NCBI GenBank assembly: GCA_029866055.1 | Contig: JARXAG010000020.1 | Coordinates: forward strand, 1-34,977 | DNA: 34,977 nucleotides | Source: Burkholderiaceae bacterium | GTDB lineage: Bacteria; Pseudomonadota; Gammaproteobacteria; Burkholderiales; Burkholderiaceae_B | Direction: 5' to 3' | Shown: positions 1-7,822 of the stretch, one piece after another | Layout of the letters: every line of letters begins with the position of its first letter | How positions within the stretch are numbered: position 1 is the stretch's first letter | Translations under genes and position numbers: made by a program | Notes under the pieces: generated by a model | The model's database searches: none | What the model saw: only the letters and a program-made list of their open reading frames with translations | What the model was told of the DNA's origin: nothing

Positions 1-758
1 TCTGACAGCTGATGCGCCAGCGCTAAAATATTTGAATCAACAAAACACCGCTGCCACAGATAATCACTCTGCACCCTATAGCGTGCGATGAGCGCTTTGT
101 GCCCCCCAAAGGTGGTTAAAGGTGCCTGAGCTGGGTAAACATTCATTGCCGCCTCGTAGCTAGCCCATGCTTGTGCAAGCTGTACTTGTTTTTGAATGTC
201 CTTCTCAAGGCAAAATACGCGATAGCCAAACTCTAGAATCGTCTGCTCAAAGTTTGTAGGCATTTGGGTTTGCAAAGCTTCCCACCGTTCTCGGCACCCC
301 TCAGGAGGATGTTCCGTAAAGTTTTCGATTTCAGCTTGGGTACATAAAAATGGGCTACGGCACAGCATTCTGTTGACGCGGTCAGGATGGGCCTGCGCAT
401 AGAGTAAGGCTAAGGCACCACCCCAAGAGCCACCCACCACACTCCATTTTGTGATGGAGAGGTGCTCGCGCAAACGCTCGATATCTGCGATTAAATATGA
501 GGTCTCATTGTGGTCAATCGCCCCAAGCGGCAGGCTTCTTCCACAACCCCGCTGATCATATTGAACGATCCAAAACAGAGCGGGATCAAAGAATCGGCGA
601 TGTAAAGGGCTTGCCGAACTTCCCGGGCCGCCGTGCAACCACACCACTGGCATGCCTTCGGGATTACCACTAGCTTGCCAATGCAACTGGTGCCCATTCC
701 CGACTGCGAGCCATCCGTGCGCCACAGGTTGGATATCGTCAAATAGCTTAGTTTTCAT
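1..758 (-). CDS. pip: Proline iminopeptidase (prolyl aminopeptidase), 5' part only
   Basis: This gene runs off the left edge of the window, so only about the first 252 residues are seen; the ORF track lists only a shadow here. Translating the minus strand from the ATG at 758 gives MKTKLFDDIQPV, an oxyanion-hole motif HGGPG near residue 42, YDQRGCGRS, and the nucleophile elbow GGSWGG near residue 110. These are hallmarks of the alpha/beta-hydrolase family S33 prolyl aminopeptidases, which release N-terminal proline from peptides in the cytosol. The catalytic Asp and His would lie beyond the edge. It is divergent from pqqA with 115 nt between. Some pqq clusters carry peptidase genes, so a link to PqqA turnover is possible, but S33 iminopeptidases are common housekeeping enzymes and the neighbourhood alone does not prove it. 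Confidence 0.9.
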   Translation of the reverse strand, partial: MKTKLFDDIQPVAHGWLAVGNGHQLHWQASGNPEGMPVVWLHGGPGSSASPLHRRFFDPALFWIVQYDQRGCGRSLPLGAIDHNETSYLIADIERLREHLSITKWSVVGGSWGGALALLYAQAHPDRVNRMLCRSPFLCTQAEIENFTEHPPEGCRERWEALQTQMPTNFEQTILEFGYRVFCLEKDIQKQVQLAQAWASYEAAMNVYPAQAPLTTFGGHKALIARYRVQSDYLWQRCFVDSNILALAHQLS

Positions 759-782
759 GCGGTCGACAAATCAAAAAGTTGC

Positions 783-810
783 TAGACGGATGTGGTATGT
801 TCTATATAAT
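783..810 (+). promoter_or_regulatory. Candidate sigma-70 promoter of pqqA
   Basis: A perfect -10 hexamer TATAAT lies at 805-810. A 4/6 match to the -35 box (TAGACG, 783-788) sits 16 nt upstream. The predicted start of transcription is about 55 nt before the pqqA ATG. It is the only convincing -10 in the pip/pqqA gap. Inference from sequence only. Confidence 0.5.
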
Positions 811-873
811 TGTATTCAATGCCAACAAACGGCGTTGAGATACTTGACATCCACTGCTCTCTAGGAGACCACT

Positions 874-948
874 ATGAAATGGGAAACACCATCAGCAATT
901 GATTTGCGTTTTGGTTTTGAAATCACTATGTACATCGCCAATCGCTAA
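874..948 (+). CDS. pqqA: PQQ precursor peptide PqqA (24 aa)
   Basis: This is a 24-codon gene too short for the ORF track. It reads MKWETPSAIDLRFGFEITMY followed by IANR. It has the invariant Glu16 and Tyr20 in the E-x3-Y arrangement (EITMY) that PqqE cross-links and that become the PQQ ring system. Its length matches the family (22-29 residues). A strong ribosome binding site TAGGAG lies just upstream. It is the first gene of pqqABCDE. An intrinsic-terminator-like hairpin follows directly, so most transcripts may end after pqqA and give an excess of precursor over the enzymes. PqqD is known to chaperone this peptide to PqqE in the cytoplasm. Confidence 0.97.
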   Translation: MKWETPSAIDLRFGFEITMYIANR

Positions 949-960
949 TTGTTTTTTAAA

Positions 961-997
961 AAAGGCCGAGACTGATATCTCGGCCTTTATTTTTTTG
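961..997 (+). terminator. Terminator/attenuator between pqqA and pqqB
   Basis: A perfect 11-bp stem (AAAGGCCGAGA at 961-971 pairs with 978-988) encloses a 6-nt loop and is followed by A-T-A plus seven T (989-996). It has all marks of a Rho-independent terminator. It begins 12 nt after the pqqA stop and ends 8 nt before pqqB, so pqqB-E must be transcribed by read-through or from an internal start. Confidence 0.9.
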
Positions 998-1004
998 AGT
1001 TGTG

Positions 1005-1919
1005 ATGCAAATACGCGTATTGGGCTCTGCGGCTGGCGGAGGATTTCCTCAGTGGAACTGCAATTGCCTGAATTGCTCAGGTGTACGCCAAGGTAGTATC
1101 AACGCGCGGATGCGCACCCAGTCTTCTATCATCGTTGGCAACGGATCGCCCGACTGGGCCTTGATCAATGCTTCGCCTGATGTGCTGACTCAAATTAAAC
1201 AAACACCTGTTTTGCAACCAGCCAGGCAGAAACGCGATAGCGGTATCGCTGCAGTTGTGTTGATGGATGCACAAGTGGATCATGTAACGGGTCTCATGAT
1301 GCTGCGCGAAAGAAATTCGCCACTACCCATTTATGCCACTCAGCAAGTCTTCGACGATCTCACGACCGGTCTGCCACTCATCAACACACTGTCTCATTAC
1401 TGCACGGTCGAACAGAGATTGATTCGTCCCGAACAAGAATATTTCAGCATTTCTGAATTAACAGGTATTACTTTCAAGCCGATCATCCTTTCCAGCAAAG
1501 CGCCGCCGTATTCCCCTCATCGTCATGACCCTCATCCGGGTGACAACATCGGACTACTCATGACTGACACGACGACCGGAAAGACAGCATTCTATGCTCC
1601 TGGTCTTGGCGTGATTGAGCCGCAAGTCGAGCAAGCGATGCGAGAAGCCGATGTGCTTTTGGTCGATGGTACGTTTTGGACGGACGATGAAATGATCGGT
1701 ATGGGGCTGTCCTCCAAGCGCGCGATCGACATGGGGCATTTGGCTCAATCCGGGCCTGGCGGAATGATTGAAGTGTTAGCGTCTTATTCGACTAAGCGAC
1801 GTATTCTGATTCACATTAACAATACCAATCCCATCCTTCGCGAAGACTCACCGCAAGCGCTGCAACTGCAAGCGCTTGGGATTGAGGTCGCCTTTGATGG
1901 CATGCACCTAGAGATCTGA
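1005..1919 (+). CDS. pqqB: PQQ biosynthesis protein PqqB
   Basis: The product is about 304 aa of the metallo-beta-lactamase-like fold. The N-terminus [20 protein letters not shown] is the classic PqqB signature, with the CNCLNC cysteine cluster of its zinc site. [10 protein letters not shown] corresponds to the metal-binding loop, and the family length is about 300 aa. PqqB acts in the cytosol; it has been proposed to hydroxylate the Glu-Tyr derived intermediate before PqqC. I chose the ATG at 1005; the ORF track starts one codon earlier at a GTG (1002), and the two cannot be separated because no clear Shine-Dalgarno is present (the upstream bases are the T-run of the terminator). That weak initiation region fits low PqqB output relative to PqqA. 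Confidence 0.96.
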   Translation: MQIRVLGSAAGGGFPQWNCNCLNCSGVRQGSINARMRTQSSIIVGNGSPDWALINASPDVLTQIKQTPVLQPARQKRDSGIAAVVLMDAQVDHVTGLMMLRERNSPLPIYATQQVFDDLTTGLPLINTLSHYCTVEQRLIRPEQEYFSISELTGITFKPIILSSKAPPYSPHRHDPHPGDNIGLLMTDTTTGKTAFYAPGLGVIEPQVEQAMREADVLLVDGTFWTDDEMIGMGLSSKRAIDMGHLAQSGPGGMIEVLASYSTKRRILIHINNTNPILREDSPQALQLQALGIEVAFDGMHLEI

Positions 1920-1921
1920 TC

Positions 1922-2635
1922 ATGACCGCACTCAAACCAGTCTGGACGCGTGAAGAGTTCGAAGCCCAACTCCGCGCAAAAGGTCAGAGCTATCATATTC
2001 ATCACCCTTTTAATATCAAAATGAATGCTGGCGAATGTTCTAAAGAACAAATTCGCGGTTGGGTCCTGAATCGTTTTTATTATCAGTGGATCATCCCCAT
2101 CAAAGACGCAGCCGTCCTATCCAACTGTCAAGATCGTGAGACACGCCGCAGATGGATTTCTAGAATTTTGGATCACGACGGCTTTGGTGAATACCAGACC
2201 GACACAGAGTGCGGAGGCCTTGAAGCTTGGACTCGGCTGGGACTCGCGGTTGGTTTAGATCGAGAGAGGCTGTGGTCTTTGAAAGAGGTCGAGCCCTCGG
2301 TTAAATTTGCCTGTGATGCCTATGTTAACTTTGCACGCCAGCAGCCTTGGCAAGAGGCAATCTGTTCGTCTTTGACAGAAATGTTCGCGCCTCAAATTCA
2401 TAAAGATCGTCTGGCGATGTGGCCTACACACTACCCATGGATCGAGCCGGCAGGTTTGCATTATTTCCGTTCGCGCATTCCTTTAGCCCAGCGTGATGTC
2501 GATCATGGTCTTGAGGTCACACTCAACCACTTTACGACACGCGCTCAACAAGAGCGGGCACTCGACATCCTACAATTCAAGCTTGATATCTTATGGTCAA
2601 TGCTTGATGGAATTGAAAAAGCTTACCCTGTATGA
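1922..2635 (+). CDS. pqqC: Pyrroloquinoline-quinone synthase PqqC
   Basis: This 237-aa protein belongs to the PqqC/TenA-like all-helical family (usually about 250 aa). It catalyses the last step, ring closure and eight-electron oxidation of AHQQ to PQQ using O2 without a metal or flavin. Visible family motifs include YHIHHPF near residue 24, the [13 protein letters not shown] stretch near residue 42, and GLHYFRSR near residue 176. It starts 2 nt after the pqqB stop and its stop overlaps the pqqD start as ATGA, so translation is probably coupled. Nothing is missing relative to the family. Confidence 0.96.
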   Translation: MTALKPVWTREEFEAQLRAKGQSYHIHHPFNIKMNAGECSKEQIRGWVLNRFYYQWIIPIKDAAVLSNCQDRETRRRWISRILDHDGFGEYQTDTECGGLEAWTRLGLAVGLDRERLWSLKEVEPSVKFACDAYVNFARQQPWQEAICSSLTEMFAPQIHKDRLAMWPTHYPWIEPAGLHYFRSRIPLAQRDVDHGLEVTLNHFTTRAQQERALDILQFKLDILWSMLDGIEKAYPV

Positions 2636-2910
2636 GCGACTCCATTCCCGCTCAACTTCCTGAGCGCCCCCAGCTCAACAGACGTTTCCGTCTTCAGTGG
2701 GAAGAGGCGCAACAAGCATATGTATTGCTTTATCCTGAAGGCATGGTCAAACTCAATCTCAGCGCAGCCGAGATTCTGAAACGCTGCGACGGCGAGCACA
2801 CAATTACCCAACTTATCACCGAGCTCGAACAGGCCTTTGGTGAGTCTAATTTGCGCGACCCCATCGAAGGGATGTTACGCGCGGCCTTTGAAAAAGACTG
2901 GATCCAATAG
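2632..2910 (+). CDS. pqqD: PqqA-binding chaperone PqqD
   Basis: This 92-aa protein of the RRE (RiPP recognition element) family binds PqqA and presents it to the radical SAM enzyme PqqE. The sequence has the family pattern: [21 protein letters not shown] near residue 18, then [19 protein letters not shown], then a C-terminal helix. The start codon overlaps the pqqC stop (ATGA), which fixes the start at 2632. It is a separate gene here, not fused to pqqC or pqqE as in some bacteria. Confidence 0.95.
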   Translation: MSDSIPAQLPERPQLNRRFRLQWEEAQQAYVLLYPEGMVKLNLSAAEILKRCDGEHTITQLITELEQAFGESNLRDPIEGMLRAAFEKDWIQ

Positions 2911-2925
2911 GATCACCTCCAGCCA

Positions 2926-4053
2926 ATGACCCAGCCACTTATCAACCCGCCCTTTTGGTTGCTCGCCGAGCTGACCTATCGCTGCCCTTTGCATTGCGTG
3001 TTTTGCTATAACCCGGTCAACTACGACAGCATTAAAAATGAGCTTGATACAGACACATGGATTCGCGTCATGCGAGAAGCGCGTGCGCTCGGCGCCGCAC
3101 AAATAGGATTTTCGGGTGGTGAACCATTACTGCGCGATGATCTTGACATCTTAGTCGCAGAAGCGCGACGGCTTGGGTTTTATACCAACTTAATCACCTC
3201 TGGCGTTGGACTAAATGAAAGCAGAATCGCCTCACTGAAGCAAGCCGGGCTCGATCACATTCAGCTTTCATTTCAAGACTCGACACAGGAGATGAACGAC
3301 TTTCTAAGCAGCACGAAAACATTTGAGCTCAAGAAAAAAGTCGCGAACTTAATTAAAAAATATGATTATCCAATGGTGATGAATGTCGTGCTGCATCGAC
3401 ACAATATTCTGCACATCGATAAGATTATCGATATGGCGCTTGACTTATCCGCAGAGTATCTCGAATTAGCAAATACTCAATATTACGGCTGGGCGATGAA
3501 GAATCGTCAGCAGCTTTTACCCACTCGCGAACAACTTGTTGCGGCCGAAGCAACCGTGAATGCTTATCGTGAAAAAATCGGTAAACAATGCAAGCTGCTT
3601 TTTGTCGTCCCCGATTACTTTGAAGAACGTCCGAAAGCTTGCATGAACGGCTGGGGCTCTATCTTTTTAGATATTGCGCCAGATGGGGCAGCTTTGCCTT
3701 GTCATAACGCTCGAGAGCTACCCGGTCTTAAAATCCCAAATGTGAAAGAGCATTCCATCCAAGACATCTGGTTTGAAAGCCAAGCTTTTAATTTCTTTAG
3801 GGGTGACAGCTGGATGCAAGAACCTTGTCGTTCATGCTCAGAGAAAGAAAAAGACTTCGGCGGCTGTCGTTGCCAAGCATTCCTATTGACAGGGGATCCT
3901 GCCGCAACAGATCCAGTTTGCGCCAAGTCGCCCAAGCACCATGTTGTACAGTTTGCGATCAGTGAAGCAGCAGCGGTATCGACAGCTGACACATCAAAAG
4001 AATTTCCCTTGATTTTTAGAACCGACAGCAACTCAAAACGCTACGCAGGTTGA
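2926..4053 (+). CDS. pqqE: PqqA peptide cyclase PqqE (radical SAM/SPASM)
   Basis: This 375-aa radical SAM enzyme forms the C-C bond between Glu and Tyr of PqqA. The SAM-cluster motif CxxxCxxC is at C20, C24 and C27 ([10 protein letters not shown]). The GGEP motif is at about residue 64. The C-terminal SPASM region supplies further cluster ligands: C239, C259, C301, C304, C314, C316 and C332 are visible ([16 protein letters not shown]). Its length matches the family. The gene lies 15 nt after pqqD. No Shine-Dalgarno is present: instead the 11 nt ending 5 nt before the ATG equal the 3' end of 16S rRNA (anti-SD), so initiation is probably weak or coupled. No PQQ-dependent dehydrogenase is present in the window. 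Confidence 0.97.
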   Translation: MTQPLINPPFWLLAELTYRCPLHCVFCYNPVNYDSIKNELDTDTWIRVMREARALGAAQIGFSGGEPLLRDDLDILVAEARRLGFYTNLITSGVGLNESRIASLKQAGLDHIQLSFQDSTQEMNDFLSSTKTFELKKKVANLIKKYDYPMVMNVVLHRHNILHIDKIIDMALDLSAEYLELANTQYYGWAMKNRQQLLPTREQLVAAEATVNAYREKIGKQCKLLFVVPDYFEERPKACMNGWGSIFLDIAPDGAALPCHNARELPGLKIPNVKEHSIQDIWFESQAFNFFRGDSWMQEPCRSCSEKEKDFGGCRCQAFLLTGDPAATDPVCAKSPKHHVVQFAISEAAAVSTADTSKEFPLIFRTDSNSKRYAG

Positions 4054-4079
4054 ATGCTGTTCTCTCCTTGTTACGAATT

Positions 4080-4118
4080 GCCCCGCCAAAACTCTTTCAA
4101 ACAAGGTTTTGGCGGGGC
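4080..4118. terminator. GC-rich hairpin after pqqE
   Basis: A perfect 13-bp stem (GCCCCGCCAAAAC at 4080-4092 pairs with 4106-4118) encloses a 13-nt loop, 27 nt after the pqqE stop. No T-run follows on either strand, so it may be an mRNA-stabilising 3' hairpin rather than a full terminator. A second weaker stem with T-rich tail follows within the 4110-4183 repeat. Confidence 0.55.
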
Positions 4119-4183
4119 AGCACAGATAACATCACAAACCGCCTGAGGTGCTGAGGTCTCAGGTGTTTTGTTTTTGGTCTCAG
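4110..4183 (+). repeat. Left copy of about 74-bp direct repeat flanking the CoA-transferase/bdh cassette
   Basis: This segment aligns with 7536-7608 in the same orientation, with about 10 mismatches and one 1-nt gap by eye; the core AACATCACAAACCGCC is identical. The copy covers the last bases of the CoA-transferase gene (stop codon at 4180-4182). Within it, CCTGAG...CTCAGG followed by TGTTTTGTTTTT could terminate pqqE transcription. Confidence 0.75.
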
Positions 4184-6102
4184 CTAACTGAGTTTTCGGC
4201 TTCGGTGCGGGTTTCGTAGATGTGAGATGCCAATCCGCGGCTGCGGATTGCCTGACCCAGTTTGTCGCGCAAGAAGGAACTTGTGCTGTATCGTGTGACG
4301 TTGGCGTAATAGTTCTTCACCATGTACTCGACCACCTGGGCATAGGCATCAATCGCCGGTTCCTCGATCTCGAAGGCATCGTAGTTGACGACCACGTCCA
4401 CCTTGCGCCTGATGTCCTTGCATGTGGCTTCCACGGCTTCCTGCACATCTTTGGCGTCCTTGGGCGTGCGCAGCTTGAGACCTTGGAAGTTAAGGAACAT
4501 CACGTTGCGCTCGGCCTGGTAGGAAATTCGGTCGAGAAGGGAAATCGACAGCAGCGTATCCTTCAGCCCCATTGGCTTGTCGCGGAAGATACGCTCGTCC
4601 ATCAGCACAGGTTCGTTAATGATCGGCCGGAATGCCATATGAGCCAGGATATCGCGCTCGATATCGATGCCCGGCGCCACCTCAATGAGCTCCAGCCCAT
4701 CAGGGGCCAGAGCCAGCACGCAGCGTTCGGTGACGAACAGCACCTTCTTGCCGTTCTTCACTGCGTACTCGCCGCTGAAGGTGACCTGTTCGATCTTTTC
4801 AACGAATTTGCGGTGCTTGCCTTCGTTGAGAATCTTCAGCGTGCCATCACCTGTCGCGACTTTCAGGCCACCTGCGAGGAAGGTGCCGACGAAAATCACG
4901 ATGCGGCTGTTCTGGGTGATATTTATGAAGCCTCCGGCACCGGCCAGTTTGGGGCCAAAGCGGCTGACATTAATATTGCCGCGCGCGTCGCACTCGGCCA
5001 GCCCCAGCACCGCGAGATCGAGACCTCCGCCGTCGTAGAAGTCGAACTGCTGATTCATGTCGAGTTGCGCCGAGGCGTTGGTCGAAGTACCGAAATTGAG
5101 CCCGCTGCCCGGAACGCCACCGATCAGACCGGGCTCGGCGGTGAGCGTCATGTAAGGCAGAAGACGCTCCTCGGCGGCAATGTTGGCGACGCCTTCCGGC
5201 ATACCGATGCCGAGATTCACCACGGCGTTGGGCATCAGCTCGAAGGCGGCGCGGCGGGCAATCACCTTGCGCTCATCAAGCGGCATCGGCGCCAGCGCGT
5301 CGAGCGGAATGCGCATCTCGCCTGACAGAGCCGGACTGTAGGGTGTGCCATAGGTCTGCCAGTGATGCTCGGACTTGGCCAACACCACGCAATCAACCAA
5401 AATCCCCGGAACCTTGACGCGCCGCGGCAGCATAGCGCCGACCTCGGTGATGTACTCGACCTGGGCGATGACGATGCCGCCGGAGTTCTTGGTGGCCATC
5501 GCGATGGCTAGTGTGTCCTGCGTCAACGCCTCGCGGTCAAGGGCGATATTGCCGTCCGGATCGGCCGTGGTGCCGCGGATAAAGGCAACGTTTGGTTTAG
5601 GGGCGTGGTAGAAGAGCATTTCACGTCCGCCCAGAGTCATCACCTCGACGATGTCCTGCGTGGTGCAGGCATTTATCTTTCCGCCCTCTAGGCGTGGATC
5701 GACAAAGGTTCCCAGACCGACCGGCGACACATTGCCCGGCTTGCCCGCGGCAACTTCGCGGTACATGTGCGAGATTACGCCTAGCGGCAGGTTGTAGGCC
5801 TCGATCTTGTTTGCCAGCGCCAGTTCGCCGAGTTTCGGTACCAGGCCCCAGTGACCGCCAATGGCGCGCTTAACGAGGCCCTCGTGGGCGATGCGGTTCA
5901 TGCCCTGATCCTTGCCGTCTCCGGGGCCGCCGCCAAAAAATAGAGTCAGGTCGCGCGGCGCCTTGGTTTCGAGAAAGCGTTTTTCGAGCGCAGCCGTCAG
6001 TTCGTCGGGTACGCCGACGACGCCGAAGCCGGAGCAGATCAGTGTGTCGCCGTCATGAACCAAGCGGACTGCTTCTTCTGCAGAAACTATCTTGTTCTTC
6101 AT
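4180..6102 (-). CDS. Family I acetate/3-ketoacid CoA-transferase, fused alpha-beta, with C-terminal extension
   Basis: This 640-aa protein joins both halves of a family I CoA-transferase (YdiF/PCT type). Residues 1-265 form the alpha-like half with CSGFGVVGVPDELTAAL. The beta-like half starts near 275 with NLGIGMPEGVAN (about 296-307) and the catalytic Glu at about 323 in TAEPGLIGGVPGSG. It would transfer CoA between acyl-CoA and acetate or a 3-oxoacid, most likely activating acetoacetate made by the adjacent 3-hydroxybutyrate dehydrogenase. I place the start at 6102, ten codons inside the track ORF, because AAGGGG lies 6 nt upstream and only 10 nt separate it from the bdh stop. Residues after about 520 form an extension beyond typical relatives. 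GC content is clearly higher than in pqq or yaaA. Exact acyl substrate is unknown. Confidence 0.88.
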   Translation of the reverse strand: MKNKIVSAEEAVRLVHDGDTLICSGFGVVGVPDELTAALEKRFLETKAPRDLTLFFGGGPGDGKDQGMNRIAHEGLVKRAIGGHWGLVPKLGELALANKIEAYNLPLGVISHMYREVAAGKPGNVSPVGLGTFVDPRLEGGKINACTTQDIVEVMTLGGREMLFYHAPKPNVAFIRGTTADPDGNIALDREALTQDTLAIAMATKNSGGIVIAQVEYITEVGAMLPRRVKVPGILVDCVVLAKSEHHWQTYGTPYSPALSGEMRIPLDALAPMPLDERKVIARRAAFELMPNAVVNLGIGMPEGVANIAAEERLLPYMTLTAEPGLIGGVPGSGLNFGTSTNASAQLDMNQQFDFYDGGGLDLAVLGLAECDARGNINVSRFGPKLAGAGGFINITQNSRIVIFVGTFLAGGLKVATGDGTLKILNEGKHRKFVEKIEQVTFSGEYAVKNGKKVLFVTERCVLALAPDGLELIEVAPGIDIERDILAHMAFRPIINEPVLMDERIFRDKPMGLKDTLLSISLLDRISYQAERNVMFLNFQGLKLRTPKDAKDVQEAVEATCKDIRRKVDVVVNYDAFEIEEPAIDAYAQVVEYMVKNYYANVTRYSTSSFLRDKLGQAIRSRGLASHIYETRTEAENSVS

Positions 6103-6112
6103 CAGGGGCCCC

Positions 6113-6895
6113 TTATTCCATGCACCAGCCATGGCTGACGATCAGCGACTGGCCGGTGAACGCATTGGTAGCGTGGCCGCCAAGGAATACGCAGGCAGCG
6201 GCAACATCCTCAACAGTGGTGAATTCGCCATCGACTGTCTCATTGAGCATGATTTTCTTGATGACGTCTTCTTCGGTAATGCCGAGTTCCCTAGCCTGCT
6301 CGGGAATCTGCTTGTCGACCAACGGCGTGCGCACGAAGCCAGGACAGACCACATTGGCCCGCACGCCGTGGGCAGCACCCTCTTTCGCCACGACGCGGCA
6401 AAGGCCGATCAGGCCATGCTTGGCGGTCACATAGGGTGCCTTGAGCAGGCTGGCCATTTTAGAGTGCACAGAGCCAATATAGATGATCGATCCACCTTGG
6501 CCTTGCCCATACATGTGCTTGAGACAGGCCTTGGTAGTCAGGAAAGCACCATCGAGGTGGATTGCGAGCATGGTCTTCCACTGGTCGAACGGAAATTCAT
6601 GCACCGGATGCACGATCTGAACACCGGCATTACTAACCAAGACATCGACCCGACCAAATTCATTGACTGTTTTCTCGACCCCGGAATTGACTTCTTCTTC
6701 GCTTGTGACGTTCATCGCCACGCCAATAGCTTGGCCGCCGTCATCACGGATGCTCTTGGCGACAGCTTCCGCGCCTTCCAGATTCATGTCAGCAATGGCG
6801 ACCTTGGCACCTTCGCGGGCAAATGCGAGCGCGATGCCGCGGCCGATGCCGCTAGCAGCACCGGTCACGATGGCGACTTTGTCTTGCATGAGCAT
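6113..6895 (-). CDS. bdhA: 3-hydroxybutyrate dehydrogenase (SDR), copy 1
   Basis: This 260-aa short-chain dehydrogenase has the NAD-binding motif TGAASGIG near residue 11, NAG near 90, and the catalytic Ser/Tyr/Lys set (GSVHS, then YVTAK). VDKQIPEQA and [12 protein letters not shown] are typical of bacterial D-3-hydroxybutyrate dehydrogenases, which oxidise 3-hydroxybutyrate to acetoacetate in the cytosol. The track ORF starts 18 codons earlier; I choose the ATG at 6895 since GGGAG lies 8 nt upstream and the protein then aligns end to end with the second copy at 12185. It is the first gene of a two-gene operon with the CoA-transferase. GC content is high, as in its partner. Confidence 0.92.
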   Translation of the reverse strand: MLMQDKVAIVTGAASGIGRGIALAFAREGAKVAIADMNLEGAEAVAKSIRDDGGQAIGVAMNVTSEEEVNSGVEKTVNEFGRVDVLVSNAGVQIVHPVHEFPFDQWKTMLAIHLDGAFLTTKACLKHMYGQGQGGSIIYIGSVHSKMASLLKAPYVTAKHGLIGLCRVVAKEGAAHGVRANVVCPGFVRTPLVDKQIPEQARELGITEEDVIKKIMLNETVDGEFTTVEDVAAACVFLGGHATNAFTGQSLIVSHGWCME

Positions 6896-7126
6896 TTTGC
6901 ATACTCCCTTGGTAGAACGGTTGGCGAGAAGTCGTCCTGCGCTTTCCACCTTTTTTGGCAGATCAGAATATGGTGGAGGAATTCAGATCGTCGATGCCAG
7001 CGAAGTCAAGGTAAAGTTTATGGTTGAATTGTTGCAGCGCAATGTCAGCTCTGGTGCTTCTCGGATTAGCCGATGAATCTCCCGACCCGCGAGTAAACTC
7101 CGGGAAATTAATCACCTGGAGCCGTT

Positions 7127-7525
7127 ATGCACCGCTTTGTTTTTGCAGCCCTCATCACGCTTGTTTTCTCACCCCTAGCCTTCGCTCAAGGCAGAGCGAC
7201 GCTGAACGCTTTTTCGAATAAAGAACTCCTGGTCAAGCGCATCAGCTGCCCCGCCGGGAACGTTCAATTTGCAAGGGGCGTGCGTTGGGCACCAGCCAAC
7301 AACGGCGTCAGTGTCCTGATCAACGACTCTGATGAAGTTAAACTGCCTGCGTCTTGCTATGGCGAAATGTATTGCGCCCACTACAAGGGCGCTTCTTCCG
7401 TCGTCATCGTGGACGCACCTGCCTGCGGAGGCAACGCGGTGGCCGAAGAATACATCGTTATTGACCTGATCTCCAAGCACAAGGTCACGCTTAACTATGG
7501 GCAATTGAAGGCGAATGTGCGTTAG
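7127..7525 (+). CDS. Small secreted protein of unknown function
   Basis: I do not recognise this 132-aa protein. It has a clear Sec signal peptide (MHRFVFAALITLVFSPLAFA, cleavage probably before QG), so the mature part of about 112 residues is exported. The mature part has four cysteines (KRISCPAG, PASCYGEMYCAH, PACGG), which could form two disulfides in the periplasm. No lipobox is present. A good ribosome site (CTGGAG) precedes the ATG. It is divergent from bdhA copy 1 with about 230 nt between, and lies inside the same pair of 74-bp repeats, so it may belong to that module. Confidence 0.75.
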   Translation: MHRFVFAALITLVFSPLAFAQGRATLNAFSNKELLVKRISCPAGNVQFARGVRWAPANNGVSVLINDSDEVKLPASCYGEMYCAHYKGASSVVIVDAPACGGNAVAEEYIVIDLISKHKVTLNYGQLKANVR

Positions 7526-7535
7526 CCGAATCAGC

Positions 7536-7608
7536 TGGCGGGCAGCCCTGACAACATCACAAACCGCCCGATGTGCTGCGATCTCAGGTTTTTTGCTTTT
7601 GGTCTGAG
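7536..7608 (+). repeat. Right copy of about 74-bp direct repeat
   Basis: This is the partner of 4110-4183, same orientation, about 85% identical by hand alignment. It starts 10 nt after the stop of the small secreted gene. Its end is T-rich (TTTTTTGCTTTT) and could act as a weak terminator on the plus strand, although the stem is poorer than in the left copy. Confidence 0.75.
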
Positions 7609-7695
7609 GGTGGGATACTAACTACCCCTACCGCGCCGTTTTCCCAATCTTACGCATAAGATCAAGGCATCTCTGTAGATTGTCGAGTCATTTGT

Positions 7696-7720
7696 ATTTG
7701 ATATTTGATGATATTTGATA
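7696..7720 (+). promoter_or_regulatory. Three ATTTGAT iterons upstream of hicB-like gene
   Basis: The word ATTTGAT occurs at 7696-7702, 7703-7709 and 7713-7719 (spacings 7 and 10). HicB antitoxins carry a DNA-binding ribbon-helix-helix and autoregulate, so these could be its operator. The region 7526-7818 otherwise holds the repeat copy and a short overlapping reading frame. Inference only. Confidence 0.35.
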
Positions 7721-7726
7721 TCACTA

Positions 7727-7822
7727 TTGGTACCATTTATTCAGAACAACAAAGGAAAGGCAAAGGCTTATCAAGTTCGACAAGTCTTTCTTGCCATTGA
7801 GCGTTTAGGAGCTAAGCCATGA
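7727..7822 (+). pseudogene. Short reading frame ending in ATGA overlap with hicB-like gene (possible gene remnant)
   Basis: The frame reads LVPFIQNNKGKAKAYQVRQV then FLAIERLGAKP and stops at TGA 7820-7822, overlapping the ATG at 7819. Its only start would be TTG at 7727, and a stop lies at 7709-7711. The tight overlap is typical of a toxin-antitoxin or coupled pair, so this may be the 3' end of a lost upstream partner. It does not look like HicA. Weak call. Confidence 0.3.

Noticed and set aside
844-849. Perfect TTGACA -35 hexamer just upstream of pqqA
   Set aside because: No acceptable -10 lies 15-19 nt downstream (the region there is the pqqA ribosome site and start), so it cannot drive pqqA from this spot.
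4222-5325. 367-aa plus-strand ORF opposite the CoA-transferase
   Set aside because: It is an antisense shadow in GC-rich coding DNA; the minus-strand frame has clear CoA-transferase motifs and a ribosome site, while this translation has no recognisable domain.
6092-7027. 311-aa plus-strand ORF opposite bdh copy 1
   Set aside because: Antisense shadow of an evident SDR gene; its His/Asp-rich composition is typical of reverse-strand reading of GC-rich coding sequence.
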